A stretch of DNA of 64,000 nt from Bradyrhizobium elkanii USDA 76 (GCF_023278185.1 NZ_CP066356.1:4270001-4334000); one strand, 5' to 3'; shown: positions 42,569-51,380, numbered from the stretch's first letter. Made by a program: numbers and translations. Notes: generated by a model not told the origin, from the letters alone.

Positions 42569-42611
42569 CAGTCATTCGACCGACACAGCGCTGTCATCGG
42601 CGATGGATAAC
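42569..42611 (+). promoter_or_regulatory. Pho-box-like promoter of the phosphoesterase gene
   Basis: Three 7-mers with 4-bp spacers: CAGTCAT (42569), CCGACAC (42580), CTGTCAT (42591). They match the PhoB repeat CTGTCAT at 6, 4 and 7 positions. GATAAC (42606-42611) could be the -10. The gene downstream encodes a secreted phosphoesterase, which suits PhoB control. Confidence 0.45.
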
Positions 42612-42661
42612 TTGTCGCAGGTCGACGTCATAAATCTTTCAAAAATAAAAGGGGCGCTACG

Positions 42662-44365
42662 GTGAAAGCCAAATTTCTTTCGACGGTCGGAGTCTGTCTG
42701 CTTGCTGCCGCTGCGGTGATGTGCAGTGCCGCCGCTCAGGACGACAACAAGGGCAATAACGGCCACGATCATCATCCGCACGACATTCACACCCAAACGC
42801 CGATCAAGCATCTCGTCGTCATCTTCAACGAGAACCGCTCGTTCGATCACTACTTCGCAACCTACCCGGTTGCGACCAACCCGACCGGCTCGATTCCGTT
42901 CACGGCGAAGCCGCATACGCCGAAGGTCAACAACCTCGCGAGCGCCAATCTGTTGACCAACAACCCGAACACCAACCCGGCCAACGGCACCGGCGCGACC
43001 AATCCGTTCCGCCTCGACCGCACCCAGGCCAACACCAAGTCGCAAAATCACGCCTACACGCCCGAACAGCAGGCGGTCGACAACGGCAAGGAAGACCTGT
43101 TTCCGAAATTCACCGGTCGCGGAACCGCCGGCGGCGTCGGCGCTTTCGGCACCAACGGGCAGGTGATGGGCTATTTCGACGGCAACACCGTCACCGCGTT
43201 CTGGAATTACGCCCAGAACTTCGCGATGAGCGACAACAGCTGGACCGACACCTTTGGTCCGTCGACGCCCGGCGCCCTCGAGGTGGTTGCCGGCCAGACC
43301 AACGGCGCGCAGAACATCGTCGGCTCGTCATCGTCGATCGCCGACGGCCAGGGCGGCCTGACGCTGATCGGTGATACCGACCCTGCCTACGATGCCTGCT
43401 CGAGCACGACCAGCCAGGTCCTGATGACCAGCAAGAACATCGGCGACCTGCTCAATGCCGAGCAGATCAGCTGGGGCAGCTTCATGGGCGGCTTCGACCT
43501 GACGCTCAAGAACAGCAACGGCACCACCAACTGCGGCCGCAGCACATTCTCGAGCAACGTCAACGGCACCGTCGTGGACTACATTCCGCACCACGCCTGG
43601 TTCCAATACTACAAGTCGACCGCCAACCCGACCCATGCGCGGCCGAGCTCGGTGAATGCGGTCGGACACACCTATGTGCCCGGCGGCAAGACGCTCGACC
43701 CGGCCAATCATGCCTACGATCTCGAGGACTTCTACGCCGCGGTGAAGGCCGGCAACTTCCCGGCCGTCTCCTACATCAAGATGCCGGCCTATCAGGACGG
43801 TCATCCCGGCAACTCCGATCCGCTCGACGAGCAGGCCGGCAATGTCGAGCTGATCAATTTCCTGCAGAAGCAGAAGGAGTGGGGCGAGACCGCCGTCATC
43901 ATCACCTATGACGACTCCGACGGCTGGTACGACCACCAGTATCTTGCGCCGATCAGTGCCTCGTATGATCCGACCGCCGACCAGCTCAACGGTCCCGGCC
44001 AGTGCGGTCGCGGTGTCGGCAAGCAGACGCAGCCGAACGGCCTCAACGGCCAGCCGGTGAACGGCCGCTGCGGTCCCGGTACGCGCGTCCCGTTCCTGGT
44101 GATCTCGCCCTTCGCCAAGCGGAATTACGTCAGCCACACCCGCATCTCGCAGGCGTCCGTCGTGCGCTTCATCGAGGACAACTGGCTGCACGGCCAGCGT
44201 CTCGGCGGCGGCTCGTTCGACGACAACGTCGAATCGATCGCTGACATGTTCGACTTCGAGCGCGGCCACGGCCAGGACCACGAGTACCGGCAGGACACGC
44301 TGTTCCTCGATCCGACCGCCGGCACGGTCATCGTCAGCCCGCCGGATGATCACCATCACCACTAA
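42662..44365 (+). CDS. Secreted phosphoesterase (acid phosphatase/phospholipase C family)
   Basis: A 567-aa exported protein: signal peptide (VGVCLLAAAAVMCSAAA), a His/Asp-rich linker (HDHHPHDIH), then the PF04185 phosphoesterase domain with IKHLVVIFNENRSFDHYFAT near the start, NSWTDTFGPSTPG, ITYDDSDGWYDHQ and RVPFLVISPFAK. It ends in DDHHHH. The family hydrolyses phosphate esters or phospholipids outside the cell and includes AcpA of Francisella. GTG 42662 follows AAGGGGCGCTAC. The histidine ends may bind metal. A Pho-box-like sequence upstream supports a phosphate scavenging role. The next gene is a peroxidase beyond a repeat. Confidence 0.87.
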   Translation: MKAKFLSTVGVCLLAAAAVMCSAAAQDDNKGNNGHDHHPHDIHTQTPIKHLVVIFNENRSFDHYFATYPVATNPTGSIPFTAKPHTPKVNNLASANLLTNNPNTNPANGTGATNPFRLDRTQANTKSQNHAYTPEQQAVDNGKEDLFPKFTGRGTAGGVGAFGTNGQVMGYFDGNTVTAFWNYAQNFAMSDNSWTDTFGPSTPGALEVVAGQTNGAQNIVGSSSSIADGQGGLTLIGDTDPAYDACSSTTSQVLMTSKNIGDLLNAEQISWGSFMGGFDLTLKNSNGTTNCGRSTFSSNVNGTVVDYIPHHAWFQYYKSTANPTHARPSSVNAVGHTYVPGGKTLDPANHAYDLEDFYAAVKAGNFPAVSYIKMPAYQDGHPGNSDPLDEQAGNVELINFLQKQKEWGETAVIITYDDSDGWYDHQYLAPISASYDPTADQLNGPGQCGRGVGKQTQPNGLNGQPVNGRCGPGTRVPFLVISPFAKRNYVSHTRISQASVVRFIEDNWLHGQRLGGGSFDDNVESIADMFDFERGHGQDHEYRQDTLFLDPTAGTVIVSPPDDHHHH

Positions 44366-44410
44366 AGCATGAAGAGTTAGGTTGATTGGCAACGCGAAAG
44401 CGGTGCGCTC

Positions 44411-44531
44411 CCTCTCCCGCTTGCGGGGGAGGGCTGGGGTGGGGGCTCCCTCCACGAGTCACGTCGCGGAGAGAGCCCCCACCCGCATCGCATCGTGGAT
44501 GCGATGCGACCTCCCCCGCAAGCGGGAGAGG
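44411..44531. repeat. Dispersed palindromic repeat (CCTCTCCCGC type)
   Basis: Outer arms of 22 bp (44411-44432 and 44510-44531) are perfectly complementary; they begin CCTCTCCCGCTTGCGGGG. Inner parts GGGTGGGGGCTC / GAGAGCCCCCACCC also pair, and a GCATCGCATC / GATGCGATGC hairpin lies to the right. A common repeat of many proteobacterial genomes. It might also stop transcription of the phosphoesterase gene. Confidence 0.8.
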
Positions 44532-44636
44532 TGAAGCCAGTCCGCCGCCGACACTCTACTTCCCGTCTTGACGCGTTTTCTTCACGCGAACCGGAATCCA
44601 CTTCGCTCGAAAACGCTTAACGACACTGGATATGAC

Positions 44637-45968
44637 ATGAACGGCCGCACCTTGTGGCTTCTCGGCGCCGGCCTGCTGTGCATGGCCGGCACTGTTGCGG
44701 CCGTCGAGACGCAGGGACTTCCGGGGACCAATCCGAACCCGGTGCAGCTCAGGCGTCCGCCGGTCGCCCCGCTGTCCGCCATGGCGCGGCTCGGCCAGAA
44801 GATCTTCTTCGACGCGTCGCTGTCCTCTTCGGGCGCATTGTCATGCGCGTCCTGTCACAGTCCGGACCACGCCTACGGGCCACCCAATGATGGACCGGTG
44901 ATGCTTGGCGGGCCCGCGCAATCCCGGCAAGGGACACGCGCCGTGCCGGGCCTGACCTATCTCGAGCGGCAGCCGAATTTCAGCATCGGGCCGGAAAAGG
45001 ACGAGGACGACAATGTCGTCGACTTCGCGCAACTGGCCGCGCTCGGCCAGCAGGCCGCGCGCGCCAGGAAAGTGGCGACCGGGACTGCCACCTCGGCGGT
45101 CAACATCGTGCCGCAGGGCGGACTGTTCTGGGACGGCCGCGCCGATACGCTGCAGGACCAGGCGATCTTCCCGCTGCTCGATCCCAACGAGATGGACGGC
45201 GGCAGCATCGAGATCGTGGCGCAGAAGCTGCGCCGGGCGAGCTACGCGCCGCGCTTCGCCGAGCTGTTCGGCGCTGGTGTCTTCGACAATACGCGGCTGT
45301 TGGTCGCGGAGGCGATGTTTGCCGTCGCGCGTTATCAGGTGGAGGAGCCGAGCTTCCATCCCTACACCAGCAAGTTCGACTACTGGCTGGAGGGCAAGGC
45401 GCGATTGAACGAGAGCGAGTTACGCGGCCTGCAATTGTTCAATGATCCGGAGAAGGCCAATTGCGGCGGCTGCCATACGTCGCAGCCGACCCGGGATGGT
45501 CTACCGCCGCTGTTCACCGATCATCAATATGAGGCGCTCGGCGCGCCGGGCAACGCCGCGCTCGCCGGCAACCGCGATCCCGACCATTTCGATCTCGGGG
45601 TTTGCGGTCCGTACCGCACCGACATTGCCGAGCAGACGCAATATTGCGGGATGTTTCTGACGCCGACCTTGCGCAACACGGCAACGCGTCGCGTGTTCTT
45701 CCACAACGGCGTCTTCACCAGCCTCGAGCAGGTGCTCGACTTCTATAACTTCCGCGATACCAATCCGGAGAAGGTCTTTCCGCGCGGCGCCGACGGCACG
45801 GTGCGCAAGTACGATGACCTGCCGGAAAAGTATCACGGCAATGTCGACGTCAGCGATCCGCCGTTCGAGCGCCATCTCGGCGACACGCCCGCGATGACGG
45901 CACAGGACGAGGCCGACATTATCGCCTTCCTGAAGACGCTGACCGACGGCTACCAGCCGGAGCGGTAA
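44637..45968 (+). CDS. Di-haem cytochrome c peroxidase family protein (MauG/CcpA type)
   Basis: A 443-aa periplasmic protein with signal peptide (LWLLGAGLLCMAGTVAA) and two haem c sites: CASCH (Cys70, Cys73, His74) and CGGCH (Cys275, Cys278, His279). Further features are QKIFFDASLSSSGALSCASC and, near the end, TPTLRNTATRRVFFHNGVF. The family reduces hydrogen peroxide or performs MauG-like oxidations. ATG 44637 is used; longer readings start inside the preceding intergenic region. The pairing with an upstream phosphoesterase may be accidental, since a repeat separates them. Confidence 0.88.
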   Translation: MNGRTLWLLGAGLLCMAGTVAAVETQGLPGTNPNPVQLRRPPVAPLSAMARLGQKIFFDASLSSSGALSCASCHSPDHAYGPPNDGPVMLGGPAQSRQGTRAVPGLTYLERQPNFSIGPEKDEDDNVVDFAQLAALGQQAARARKVATGTATSAVNIVPQGGLFWDGRADTLQDQAIFPLLDPNEMDGGSIEIVAQKLRRASYAPRFAELFGAGVFDNTRLLVAEAMFAVARYQVEEPSFHPYTSKFDYWLEGKARLNESELRGLQLFNDPEKANCGGCHTSQPTRDGLPPLFTDHQYEALGAPGNAALAGNRDPDHFDLGVCGPYRTDIAEQTQYCGMFLTPTLRNTATRRVFFHNGVFTSLEQVLDFYNFRDTNPEKVFPRGADGTVRKYDDLPEKYHGNVDVSDPPFERHLGDTPAMTAQDEADIIAFLKTLTDGYQPER

Positions 45969-46040
45969 GACGTCGCGGCGTTCCATCGCGGAACCGAACC
46001 GTGAGTTGGCAGGGCTTCGTCATGCGCGCATAATGAGCGC

Positions 46041-46826
46041 ATGAATGTCGTCGAAGGCAACGGTGCCAGGATCCCGGCAATCGGGCTCGGCACATGGGAG
46101 TTGCGCGGGCGGACCTGCGCCCGCATCGTCGAGCAGGCGTTGCGGCTCGGCTATCGCCACATCGACACCGCGGAGATCTATGACAACGAGCGCGAAGTCG
46201 GCGAGGGGCTGCGTGCCTCCGGCATCAAGCGCGACGACGTGTTCGTCACCACCAAGATCTGGACCACGCATTTCATGGCGAAGGATCTCGAGCGGTCGGC
46301 GAAGGAGAGCCTGGCACGGCTGCGCCTCACCGAGGTCGATCTGTTGCTGCTGCACTGGCCCAATGCGCAGGTGCCGCTTGCCGAGACGCTCGGCGCGCTG
46401 GCGCGGGTCAGGCAGGCGGGCCTGGCGCGGCATATCGGCGTCTCCAATTTCAACGCGGCGCTGATCGAGGAGGCGGTGGCGACGTGTCCCGAGCCGCTCG
46501 CCTGCGACCAGGTCGAGTACCATCCTTATCTCGACCAGGCCGATGTGATCGAGGCCTGTCGACGCCACGGCATGGCATTCGTTGCCTACAGTCCGATCGC
46601 GAAGGGACGGGTCAAGGGCGACCGCGCGCTGGCGCGGATCGGCGACCGCTACCGCAAGACCGCCGCCCAGGTCTGCCTGCGCTGGCTGGTGCAGCAGAAT
46701 GTCTCCGCGATCCCGCGCACCTCGAAGCTCGAACGTCTGCAGGAGAACATCGACATCTTCGATTTCGAGTTATCGGTGGACGACATGCGCGAAATCTCGG
46801 CGATCGGGAGCGCCGGTGCGCGGTGA
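46041..46826 (+). CDS. Aldo/keto reductase
   Basis: A 261-aa NADPH-dependent reductase of the 2,5-diketo-gluconate reductase type. Catalytic tetrad visible: Asp42 and Tyr47 (HIDTAEIYDNE), Lys72 (TTKIW), His105 (LLLHWP). Also GVSNFNAALIEE and IPRTSKLERLQENIDIFDF. Slightly shorter than the usual 275-280 aa. It stands alone. Substrate unknown; small aldehydes such as methylglyoxal are typical. Confidence 0.9.
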   Translation: MNVVEGNGARIPAIGLGTWELRGRTCARIVEQALRLGYRHIDTAEIYDNEREVGEGLRASGIKRDDVFVTTKIWTTHFMAKDLERSAKESLARLRLTEVDLLLLHWPNAQVPLAETLGALARVRQAGLARHIGVSNFNAALIEEAVATCPEPLACDQVEYHPYLDQADVIEACRRHGMAFVAYSPIAKGRVKGDRALARIGDRYRKTAAQVCLRWLVQQNVSAIPRTSKLERLQENIDIFDFELSVDDMREISAIGSAGAR

Positions 46827-47013
46827 CGGCCCCGCGACGCATGGGGTCTTTGCCTGAGCATCAAGTCTCGGAAAAATGGCTGGGTCCTGATCCCGATCAT
46901 GCTAATGCCCCGCTGGCCGATTGCAGCTTTGGACCGAATGGGGATTGAGGCAGGCGGGTTCCGGCCGGTATTGTCATCGGCGGGGAGAGACATCACTGAC
47001 GTGATCGAGTGGG

Positions 47014-47916
47014 ATGAAGTTTCGGCCAAACGCGGATCTGATGGCGTCGGTGTTCGTGCACCTGATGCTGCTCGGGCTGATTTTCCTTTATTCGGAGGTC
47101 CATCAGTTCGATCCCGTCTCCGCTGACACGGTGCCGGTCGAGATCGTGACGCCGCAGGAGGTCGCCAGATCCGAGGTCGAGACCAAGCCCGAACCGGCAC
47201 CGAGCCCGTCGCCGACGCCCGAGTTGCAGTTGCCGTCGCTCGACAAGCCGGTGGATTCAGCCAAGCCCGAACCATCGGCGCAGGCGGCCGCGCCACAGCA
47301 GAACGCGCCACAGCAGCCGCCGCAGAAGCAGCCGACGCCGCCCAAGCCCAACCCGGCGCCGCAACGTGCCGCGGCCGAGCCGCCGCCCGCGCCGCCGGCA
47401 CCGCAAACGCCACCGATGCCCCAGCCAACGGCGCAGCAACAGGCGGCAGCGTCGTCGCCTGCCTATGCGCAGCCCGAGCCTGATCTTTCGGTCAAATACA
47501 ATGTCATGCTCGGCCTGCCGCCCGACATCTCCGTGAAGCCGCCCGCCAGCGCGCCGTCCGGCCCCGGCCCCGGCAAGGACAATTTCGACGCAGCCGCCAC
47601 CGAGCAGGCCGACGTCGGCTCGCGCGTGGTCGCCGAATTCCGCCGTCACCTGAAGACCTGCCTGAAACTCCCGCCGACGCTGAGTACAGGCGACGACGTG
47701 AAGATCAAGCTCAGGGTGTTCATGAAGCCCGACGGCAAGCTTGCGGCGCAGCCCTTGCTGATCGAGGCCACCGCCTCGGAAAAGGGGCCGCTGTTGCTGA
47801 AGAGCGCGACCGATGCGCTGCAGGCCTGCCAGCCCTATGCGATGCTGCCGCGGGATCGCTACGGCGAATGGAAGGTGCTCGATCTCGATTTCAGCCCGCG
47901 CGATTTTGCGTCGTAG
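47014..47916 (+). CDS. TonB/TolA-like proline-rich membrane-anchored protein
   Basis: A 300-aa protein with one N-terminal membrane helix (MASVFVHLMLLGLIFLY), a long Pro/Ala/Gln-rich span (about 55-160) that can cross the periplasm, and a C-terminal globular domain (about 195-295; RVVAEFRRHLKTCLKLPP, IKLRVFMKPDGKL) of the TolA/TonB C-terminal kind, with one disulphide-capable cysteine pair. Not next to tol or exb genes, so an orphan relative. It may couple inner-membrane energy to the outer membrane or act as a scaffold. Confidence 0.75.
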   Translation: MKFRPNADLMASVFVHLMLLGLIFLYSEVHQFDPVSADTVPVEIVTPQEVARSEVETKPEPAPSPSPTPELQLPSLDKPVDSAKPEPSAQAAAPQQNAPQQPPQKQPTPPKPNPAPQRAAAEPPPAPPAPQTPPMPQPTAQQQAAASSPAYAQPEPDLSVKYNVMLGLPPDISVKPPASAPSGPGPGKDNFDAAATEQADVGSRVVAEFRRHLKTCLKLPPTLSTGDDVKIKLRVFMKPDGKLAAQPLLIEATASEKGPLLLKSATDALQACQPYAMLPRDRYGEWKVLDLDFSPRDFAS

Positions 47917-47928
47917 ACAAGGGTCGCG

Positions 47929-48606
47929 TCAGCTTCCCATCGCCTGCCAGGCATTCGAGGCGAACTGTCGGCGCCAGATCACGATCACGACCGCGGCTGT
48001 CGTGACGAACAGCACCCAGGGGCTGACGAACCAGCCGAGATAGCCGAGTGCGAAGAAGAACGCGCGCTGGCCGCGGTTGAAGTGCCGGCCCGCCGTCTCG
48101 AACAGCCGCGTGGTGCGGATCACATGGGCCTCTGCCTCCGGCGTATCGCGCTGGTCGGCCGGCGGCATCGCGCCGAACAGGATCGCCACATAGTTGAACA
48201 GGCGATAGGCCCAGGCGAATTTGAAGAAGGTGTAGATGAAGATCAGGATCAGCCCGATGCACTTGACCTCCCACAAAGCGGGCGAGGGCGTGAGGTTGAC
48301 CGGCAGCGCGCCGAGCACGGCGAGCGCGTCATTGGTGGCGCGCAACAGCGCCAGCGCGCCGCCGATCGCGATCAGGCTGGTGGAGGCAAAGAACGCGGTG
48401 CCGTTCTGCAAGCTGGCCATGATCTGCATGTCGACCATCCGTGCATCGCGGTTGAGCAGATTCCGCACCCAGATCTCGCGATAGACGTGCATCCGCGCCG
48501 ACAGGCTGTCGCGCCCATACGCGGTGTGCTCCAGCGTGATGGCGTAGACCAGCCATTCCAGCGCAAAGAAGCCGACGGCCAGGATGTCGGTCCAATAGCC
48601 GGTCAT
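47929..48606 (-). CDS. DUF599 membrane protein
   Basis: A 225-aa inner-membrane protein with about four helices (ILAVGFFALEWLVYAI, FFASTSLIAIGGALALL, CIGLILIFIYTFFKFAWAY, PWVLFVTTAAVVIVIW) and the DUF599 patterns RNLLNRDARMVDMQI and AHVIRTTRLFETAGRHFNRG. Function unknown. AAGGAAGGCAAC precedes the ATG. Converges with the TonB-like gene. Confidence 0.87.
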   Translation of the reverse strand: MTGYWTDILAVGFFALEWLVYAITLEHTAYGRDSLSARMHVYREIWVRNLLNRDARMVDMQIMASLQNGTAFFASTSLIAIGGALALLRATNDALAVLGALPVNLTPSPALWEVKCIGLILIFIYTFFKFAWAYRLFNYVAILFGAMPPADQRDTPEAEAHVIRTTRLFETAGRHFNRGQRAFFFALGYLGWFVSPWVLFVTTAAVVIVIWRRQFASNAWQAMGS

Positions 48607-48726
48607 GTTGCCTTCCTTCGTGAGCGCGCGGCCGACTGTCCGCGCCGGGCCGCATCCGCGTCATGTACAGGTTGAACGCGTGCAATGCACTATGGCAAAC
48701 TACCGTGGCAACAGGATTCCCCGGAC

Positions 48727-49380
48727 ATGCTCAAGCTCGTCATCGGCAACAAGAACTATTCGTCATGGTCGATGCGGCCTTGGCTGGCGCTCCGCGCCAA
48801 CAACATCCCGTTCGAAGAGGTTTTCATTCCGCTCTACACGGACCAAGCCGACAAGGACCGCATTCTCGCTTTCAGTAAGGCCGGCAAGGTGCCGACGCTG
48901 ATCGATGGCGACGTCACGGTGTGGGACTCGCTGGCAATCATCGAATATCTCGCCGAGAGATTTCCCGAGGCGAAGCTGTGGCCTGCGGATCGCGCCGCGC
49001 GCGCGCATGCCCGCGCGATCTCGGCGGAGATGCATTCCGGCTTCATGCCGTTGCGCAACGAATGCGGCATGAACCTGCACCGGCCGATCCGTGCCGTTGC
49101 GCTGTCGGACGATGCGCGCGCCAATGTGGCGCGGATCCAGGAGATCTGGGCCGAGTGCCATCTGCGCTACGGCAAGCAGGGTCCGTTCCTGTTCGGCGCA
49201 TTCTCCGCGGCGGACGCGATGTATGCGCCCGTGGTGCATCGCTTCCGCACCTACGCGATCCCGGTGAAGGCCGAGGCGCAGCACTATGTCGATGCCATGA
49301 TGGCGCTCCCGGCGTTTGCCGAATGGACCCGCGACGGCATTGCCGAGACGCTGCGGATCGATCGATTCGAGCACGTCTGA
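48727..49380 (+). CDS. Glutathione S-transferase family protein
   Basis: A 217-aa protein with the thioredoxin-like N-terminal domain (LKLVIGNKNYSSWSMRPWLA, KVPTLIDGDVTVWDSLAIIEYLAE with the glutathione-binding Ser) and a helical C-terminal domain (GPFLFGAFSAADAMYAPVVH). The SSWSMRPW motif marks a subgroup common in proteobacteria (FzlA/YfcF-like range); the substrate is not known. ATG 48727 is preferred to 48685 because it fits the family start. Confidence 0.9.
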   Translation: MLKLVIGNKNYSSWSMRPWLALRANNIPFEEVFIPLYTDQADKDRILAFSKAGKVPTLIDGDVTVWDSLAIIEYLAERFPEAKLWPADRAARAHARAISAEMHSGFMPLRNECGMNLHRPIRAVALSDDARANVARIQEIWAECHLRYGKQGPFLFGAFSAADAMYAPVVHRFRTYAIPVKAEAQHYVDAMMALPAFAEWTRDGIAETLRIDRFEHV

Positions 49381-49485
49381 TTCCGAATTGTGACAGCGGT
49401 CGCGAAGATCGCGGCTTGACGCCGCGAGGCCAAGGGCGTCGAATCCGGCAAGGCTGGTTTCGCAAGTCGTGAAAGGACTTAGACC

Positions 49486-49854
49486 ATGGGCATTCTCGAT
49501 TCCCTGGAGAATTCGCCGGAGCTGAAAGGCATGCTTGGCCAGCTTGGCGCGGCGGTGATCCCGGTCGTGCTCGGCGAAGTTCTGGGCAATGGCGGGCAGG
49601 GCGGCTTGTCCGCGATTGTCGCCAAGCTCGAGCAGGCCGGGCTCGGCGAGCAGGTCAAATCCTGGATCGGTACCGGTCAGAACCTGCCGATCACGGCTGA
49701 GCAGCTCCAGCAGGTGCTCGGCAGCGATACGGTCAAGCAGCTCGCCGCCAAATTCAACATTCCGGTGGACCAGCTGTCCAAGGTGCTTGCCCAGCAACTT
49801 CCGGCTGCGGTCGATGGCGCGAGCCCGGACGGCAAGCTGCCGCACACCGCCTGA
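49486..49854 (+). CDS. YidB-like (DUF937) protein
   Basis: A 122-aa, helix-rich, glycine-containing protein of the DUF937/YidB family (MGILDSL, LGEVLGNGGQGGLSAIV, KSWIGTGQNLPITAEQLQQV, LAAKFNIPVDQLSKVLAQQL). Function unknown. AAAGGACTTAGACC precedes the ATG. The next region carries a sigma54-type promoter. Confidence 0.88.
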   Translation: MGILDSLENSPELKGMLGQLGAAVIPVVLGEVLGNGGQGGLSAIVAKLEQAGLGEQVKSWIGTGQNLPITAEQLQQVLGSDTVKQLAAKFNIPVDQLSKVLAQQLPAAVDGASPDGKLPHTA

Positions 49855-49901
49855 GCGGCTGGAATCAGGGTTCCAGCCGGGCTCGGCGGGCAATTTCCGG
49901 C

Positions 49902-49917
49902 TGGCACGCAAATTGCT
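49902..49917 (+). promoter_or_regulatory. Sigma54 (RpoN) promoter
   Basis: TGGCAC-GCAAA-TTGCT fits the -24/-12 consensus, with the GG and GC pairs ten bases apart. Transcription would start near 49928. Downstream are two hairpins and a 67-aa gene. No NifA-type TGT-N10-ACA site was seen in the 150 bp upstream. Confidence 0.65.
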
Positions 49918-49944
49918 GCCTATCGCTCTGAAAAACCTGCAAAA

Positions 49945-49993
49945 ATCGCACCTTCGCTATGCCCCAATCTTGCTGGATTTGGGGAGGTGCGAT
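49945..49993. other. Nested hairpin in the sigma54 leader
   Basis: ATCGCACCT (49945-49953) pairs with AGGTGCGAT (49985-49993) and inside CCCCAA (49962-49967) pairs with TTGGGG (49979-49984). On the minus strand the hairpin is followed by TTTTT, so it could also stop minus-strand transcription. On the plus strand it lies about 17 nt into the predicted sigma54 transcript. Confidence 0.6.
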
Positions 49994-50028
49994 GTGCTAG
50001 CTTGCCGCAGGGTTCTCAAAATGCCGGC

Positions 50029-50054
50029 CTGAGCTATCGGGACTGTCAGCTCAG
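50029..50054 (+). other. Second leader hairpin before the 67-aa gene
   Basis: CTGAGCT (50029-50035) and AGCTCAG (50048-50054) are complementary with a 12-nt loop, 18 nt before the start codon of the small gene. It may influence translation. Confidence 0.45.
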
Positions 50055-50072
50055 CCAGCAATCTCTAAGAAA

Positions 50073-50276
50073 ATGGAGAGGGCGTTGAAGCATAAGTACT
50101 CGATTGGCGAGACCGTCTATTTCACGGCCAGCAACGTGGCGCGCCCCGCCGCGAGCGGCACCTATCAAGTGATCCGGCTGCTGCCGACCGACGGTGACGA
50201 CTGCCAATATCGCATCAAGAGCTCGACTGAAGCTTTCGAACGGGTGGCCAAGGAGAGTCAGCTCGCGCTGTCCTGA
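50073..50276 (+). CDS. Conserved 67-aa protein of unknown function
   Basis: A small soluble protein: YSIGETVYFTASNVARPAAS, GTYQVIRLLPTDGDDCQYRI, KSSTEAFERVAKESQLA. It looks like a small beta-barrel with one cysteine, of the kind that binds nucleic acid or protein, but I know no named family. From memory, close relatives exist in Bradyrhizobium. ATG 50073 is the longest start. TTG 50085 after GGAGAGGGCG is an alternative, which would give LKHKYSIGETVYF. It is the first gene after the sigma54-type promoter and hairpin leader. Confidence 0.75.
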   Translation: MERALKHKYSIGETVYFTASNVARPAASGTYQVIRLLPTDGDDCQYRIKSSTEAFERVAKESQLALS

Positions 50277-50429
50277 AGGAGTTGTGCGCAAGCCGGCGGC
50301 TGGGGCGGGTTCCGCACCGCCGCCGTCAAAAGGCCCTGTTCGCAGACCCATTGTGCTGAAGGTTGGACGTCGGGGTGGCGGCGTTCGCCGTCGCCGATTG
50401 TGCTTACGCTGCGTTGAGGGACATCGCGC

Positions 50430-51380
50430 ATGAACTGGGCTTCCTCGCTGGATCAGATCTGGCGCTCACCGACCTTCCCGATGTGGCTGACGCTGGCCGC
50501 CGCGGGGTTCTTTGGGATCGTCGTTCTGGTCACGCTGCTGCGTGCGGAAAAATCCGTCGCCAACGGCGCGCTGACCGTGATCACGCTGCTGTCGATCGCG
50601 GTTGCGGTCGCCGCGACGATCCGTGGCTTCGGCCCGGGCGGGCAGGGGGCGCCGGCCGAGGCACGGACGGCGCAACTGGCCAGCCAGACGGTGCCGGCGC
50701 TGGCCTGCGTCGACGATCTCGCCGGAGACGCCGTTCTCAACGCCTGCGAGAAGGTGCTGTTCGGTTCATCGGATACGGCGGCAGCGGCGGTCAGCTACGC
50801 GGCGGCGCAGGTCTCGCGCCTGACTGCGCTCGGCGACCTCGCGACCGCCGAGCGCAATTCGACCACCGAGTTGCAGGCGCTGCGCCGTGCCATCGAGCAT
50901 GACCGCTACGGCCTGGTCGCCTATGCGCTGATGGCGCGCGACCACTGCACGCCGACCGCGTGCCCCGCGTTCCGCTCGTTCGGCGACAACCATCAGATCA
51001 TCGCCAACATGAACGAGCGGACCTACGAGAACCTGATCACGCGCTACGCGGGGTCGTGGAACGCGCCGGCCGGCGCCCAGGCGTCGGCCGCCTCTGGCCT
51101 GGTCGCAGCGCTGCCGCAGTCATTGCCCACCGGCAAGCCGACCAATGCGGAGTTTCCGAGCTCGGCGAACACGCCGCCCGTCAGCATCATGACGCCCGAG
51201 CCGGCAAAGCCGGCCGCCGCCGCACCAGCGCCGGCCGCGCGCGCTGCCGCCGCGCCGCCCGCCGCAGCCCCGAAGCGGCCGCCGGCGGCGAAGCGCCCGG
51301 TCCAGATCGCGCCGGCCCCGGCCGCGTCGGCGCCGCCTCCTGCCGCCGCCAGCGCACCGGCGGCTGCGAACGAGCAATGA
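50430..51380 (+). CDS. Membrane protein with Ala/Pro-rich tail, unknown
   Basis: A 316-aa protein with two membrane helices (PMWLTLAAAGFFGIVVLVTLL and ALTVITLLSIAVAVAATI), a helical domain with two cysteine pairs (ACVDDLAGDAVLNACEKVLF, DHCTPTACPAF) and a long Ala/Pro-rich low-complexity tail from about residue 225. No known family. ATG 50430 follows TTGAGGGACATCGCGC. It lies 153 bp after the 67-aa gene; co-transcription is possible. Confidence 0.75.
   Translation: MNWASSLDQIWRSPTFPMWLTLAAAGFFGIVVLVTLLRAEKSVANGALTVITLLSIAVAVAATIRGFGPGGQGAPAEARTAQLASQTVPALACVDDLAGDAVLNACEKVLFGSSDTAAAAVSYAAAQVSRLTALGDLATAERNSTTELQALRRAIEHDRYGLVAYALMARDHCTPTACPAFRSFGDNHQIIANMNERTYENLITRYAGSWNAPAGAQASAASGLVAALPQSLPTGKPTNAEFPSSANTPPVSIMTPEPAKPAAAAPAPAARAAAAPPAAAPKRPPAAKRPVQIAPAPAASAPPPAAASAPAAANEQ

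Larger units (their letters stand above)
42236..42661. other. Intergenic region with terminator and Pho-box-like promoter
   Basis: About 425 bp. Left: terminator of the catabolic operon (42295-42333). Middle: small inverted repeat TGACTG-CTG-CAGTCA (42388-42402). Right: the Pho-box-like repeats at 42569-42597. No gene supported. Confidence 0.5.
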
